Assembly (NCBI RefSeq): GCF_947855115.1 | Contig: NZ_CANTZW010000011.1 | Coordinates: 1 to 64,000 of the forward strand | Direction: 5' to 3' | Length of the DNA stretch: 64,000 nt | DNA from: an uncultured Parabacteroides sp. | GTDB taxonomy: Bacteria > Bacteroidota > Bacteroidia > Bacteroidales > Tannerellaceae | Shown: positions 63,460 to 64,000 of the stretch, one piece after another | How the letters are laid out: each line of letters opens with the position of its first letter | Position numbering within the stretch: position 1 is the stretch's first letter | The notes under the pieces: generated by a model | What the model saw: the letters and a program-made list of their open reading frames with translations, nothing else | The model's database searches: none | What the model was told of the DNA's origin: nothing | Program-made: the position numbers and the translations under genes

Positions 63460-64000
63460 CTATCTGATAATTGTTAATGTAGAATTATTATAATCTATTT
63501 GTATTTTTCCCAATTTACTTAATGCACTTTGTCCTAATAAAAGAGGTGCATTATCATTGTTTATAATTGAGGCATTAACATTATATAAGACTAAGCCACT
63601 AATTTCAATTTTCTTCAGTTTAACAATAGTTCCCACAGCTATATTTCCATCAGCTGTTTGAAATGATGCTTGCCCAATAATATCATCAGTAGATAAATAT
63701 CCATTACTTAACATAAATGCAGCTTCCTTTTTAGATAATGTAACAGAAGAAGCCCCAGTATCAAAGATAAAATTAAGGGGCAAACCATTAACTTTACAAG
63801 CTATTAAATATGTCTCTCCTGCCATTTTCTTCATTTGAATAACTTTACGCCCTTTTTCATTATTAGTACCTCCTGAATTAATAGATAAGCTTGTAGTTTT
63901 TACGTAATTCTTATATATCAGCTCAACCTTAAAAGAATGCTTCTTGTTTTCTATATTAGAAGACGCTTTTATAGGAATATTTACATCTGTTTCTGTATAA
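63460..64000 (-). CDS. Retropepsin-like aspartic protease, partial (5' end outside the window)
   Basis: The frame stays open from the stop at 63460 to the right edge, so at least 179 residues are present and the start lies beyond base 64000. A Met at 63834 is internal: the sequence before it (NEKGRKVIQ) continues without a stop. The catalytic motif FIFDTGASSVTLS and the flap/closing motif PLLLGQSALSKLGKIQIDY are those of clan AA retroviral-type proteases (single-domain, dimeric). It is the gene immediately upstream of the RES gene, with a one-base gap. Confidence 0.82.
   Translation of the reverse strand, partial: YTETDVNIPIKASSNIENKKHSFKVELIYKNYVKTTSLSINSGGTNNEKGRKVIQMKKMAGETYLIACKVNGLPLNFIFDTGASSVTLSKKEAAFMLSNGYLSTDDIIGQASFQTADGNIAVGTIVKLKKIEISGLVLYNVNASIINNDNAPLLLGQSALSKLGKIQIDYNNSTLTIIR

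Overview
The window looks like chromosomal DNA of a Bacteroidales gut or oral commensal, most likely Parabacteroides or a close relative (an inference, not a match). The support is: SusC/SusD pairs, an ECF sigma/FecR regulatory couple, two GH127 enzymes, a complete type IX secretion core (porP-gldK-gldL-gldM-gldN) with the regulator PorX, and many promoters with the Bacteroidetes -7 element TAnnTTTG.

Layout. 1-5.9 kb is core: an SMP-30 lipoprotein, RNase R, a small membrane protein, TsaE and PorX. 5.99-25.5 kb is one uninterrupted minus-strand block that reads as a RiPP gene cluster. In transcription order it holds a TPR/HTH membrane regulator, a DUF3244 exported protein, a small HTH protein, a GT1 and a GT32-like glycosyltransferase, a C39 peptidase-ABC exporter, a HlyD adaptor, a GT2, precursor peptide B, radical SAM enzyme B, precursor peptide A, radical SAM enzyme A, an outer-membrane beta-barrel, an S46 dipeptidyl-peptidase, a second GT1, and a membrane protein with a degenerate C39 domain. 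The two precursors (14507-14665 and 16275-16442) are short genes found by reading the gaps. Both have a canonical double-glycine leader and a predicted 20-residue released segment containing C-x-L-G-C. In both segments Asp occupies the second position of the first three dipeptides, which fits stepwise trimming by the cluster's S46 peptidase, whose specificity residue is the Arg of the Asp/Glu-specific (DPP11) type. Neither segment has Ser or Thr, although three glycosyltransferase types are encoded. This is the most interesting system in the window.

25.5-26.15 kb is a 636-bp non-coding region with four palindromic sites spaced exactly 22 bp. 26.15-38.35 kb is a polysaccharide utilisation locus: ECF sigma, FecR, SusC, SusD, a GH63-like enzyme and two GH127 beta-L-arabinofuranosidase-type enzymes, suggesting arabinofuranose-containing glycans. 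38.4-44.6 kb holds a cation/proton antiporter, a two-module transglutaminase-like lipoprotein, a methyltransferase-like protein, a cobalamin adenosyltransferase and a DUF2795 protein. 44.7-50.9 kb is the type IX secretion operon. 50.96-59.27 kb carries a DUF418 protein, acetyltransferases, a HAD phosphatase, an acyltransferase, an AraC regulator and two outer-membrane proteins.

From about 59.4 kb to the end the window enters an integrative element: a tyrosine integrase with repeats upstream, a YhcG-type PDDEXK nuclease, a small membrane protein, and a tightly coupled retropepsin-like protease/RES-domain pair. The protease reading frame runs off the right edge, so it is partial. No rRNA, intact tRNA, CRISPR array or complete insertion sequence was seen.
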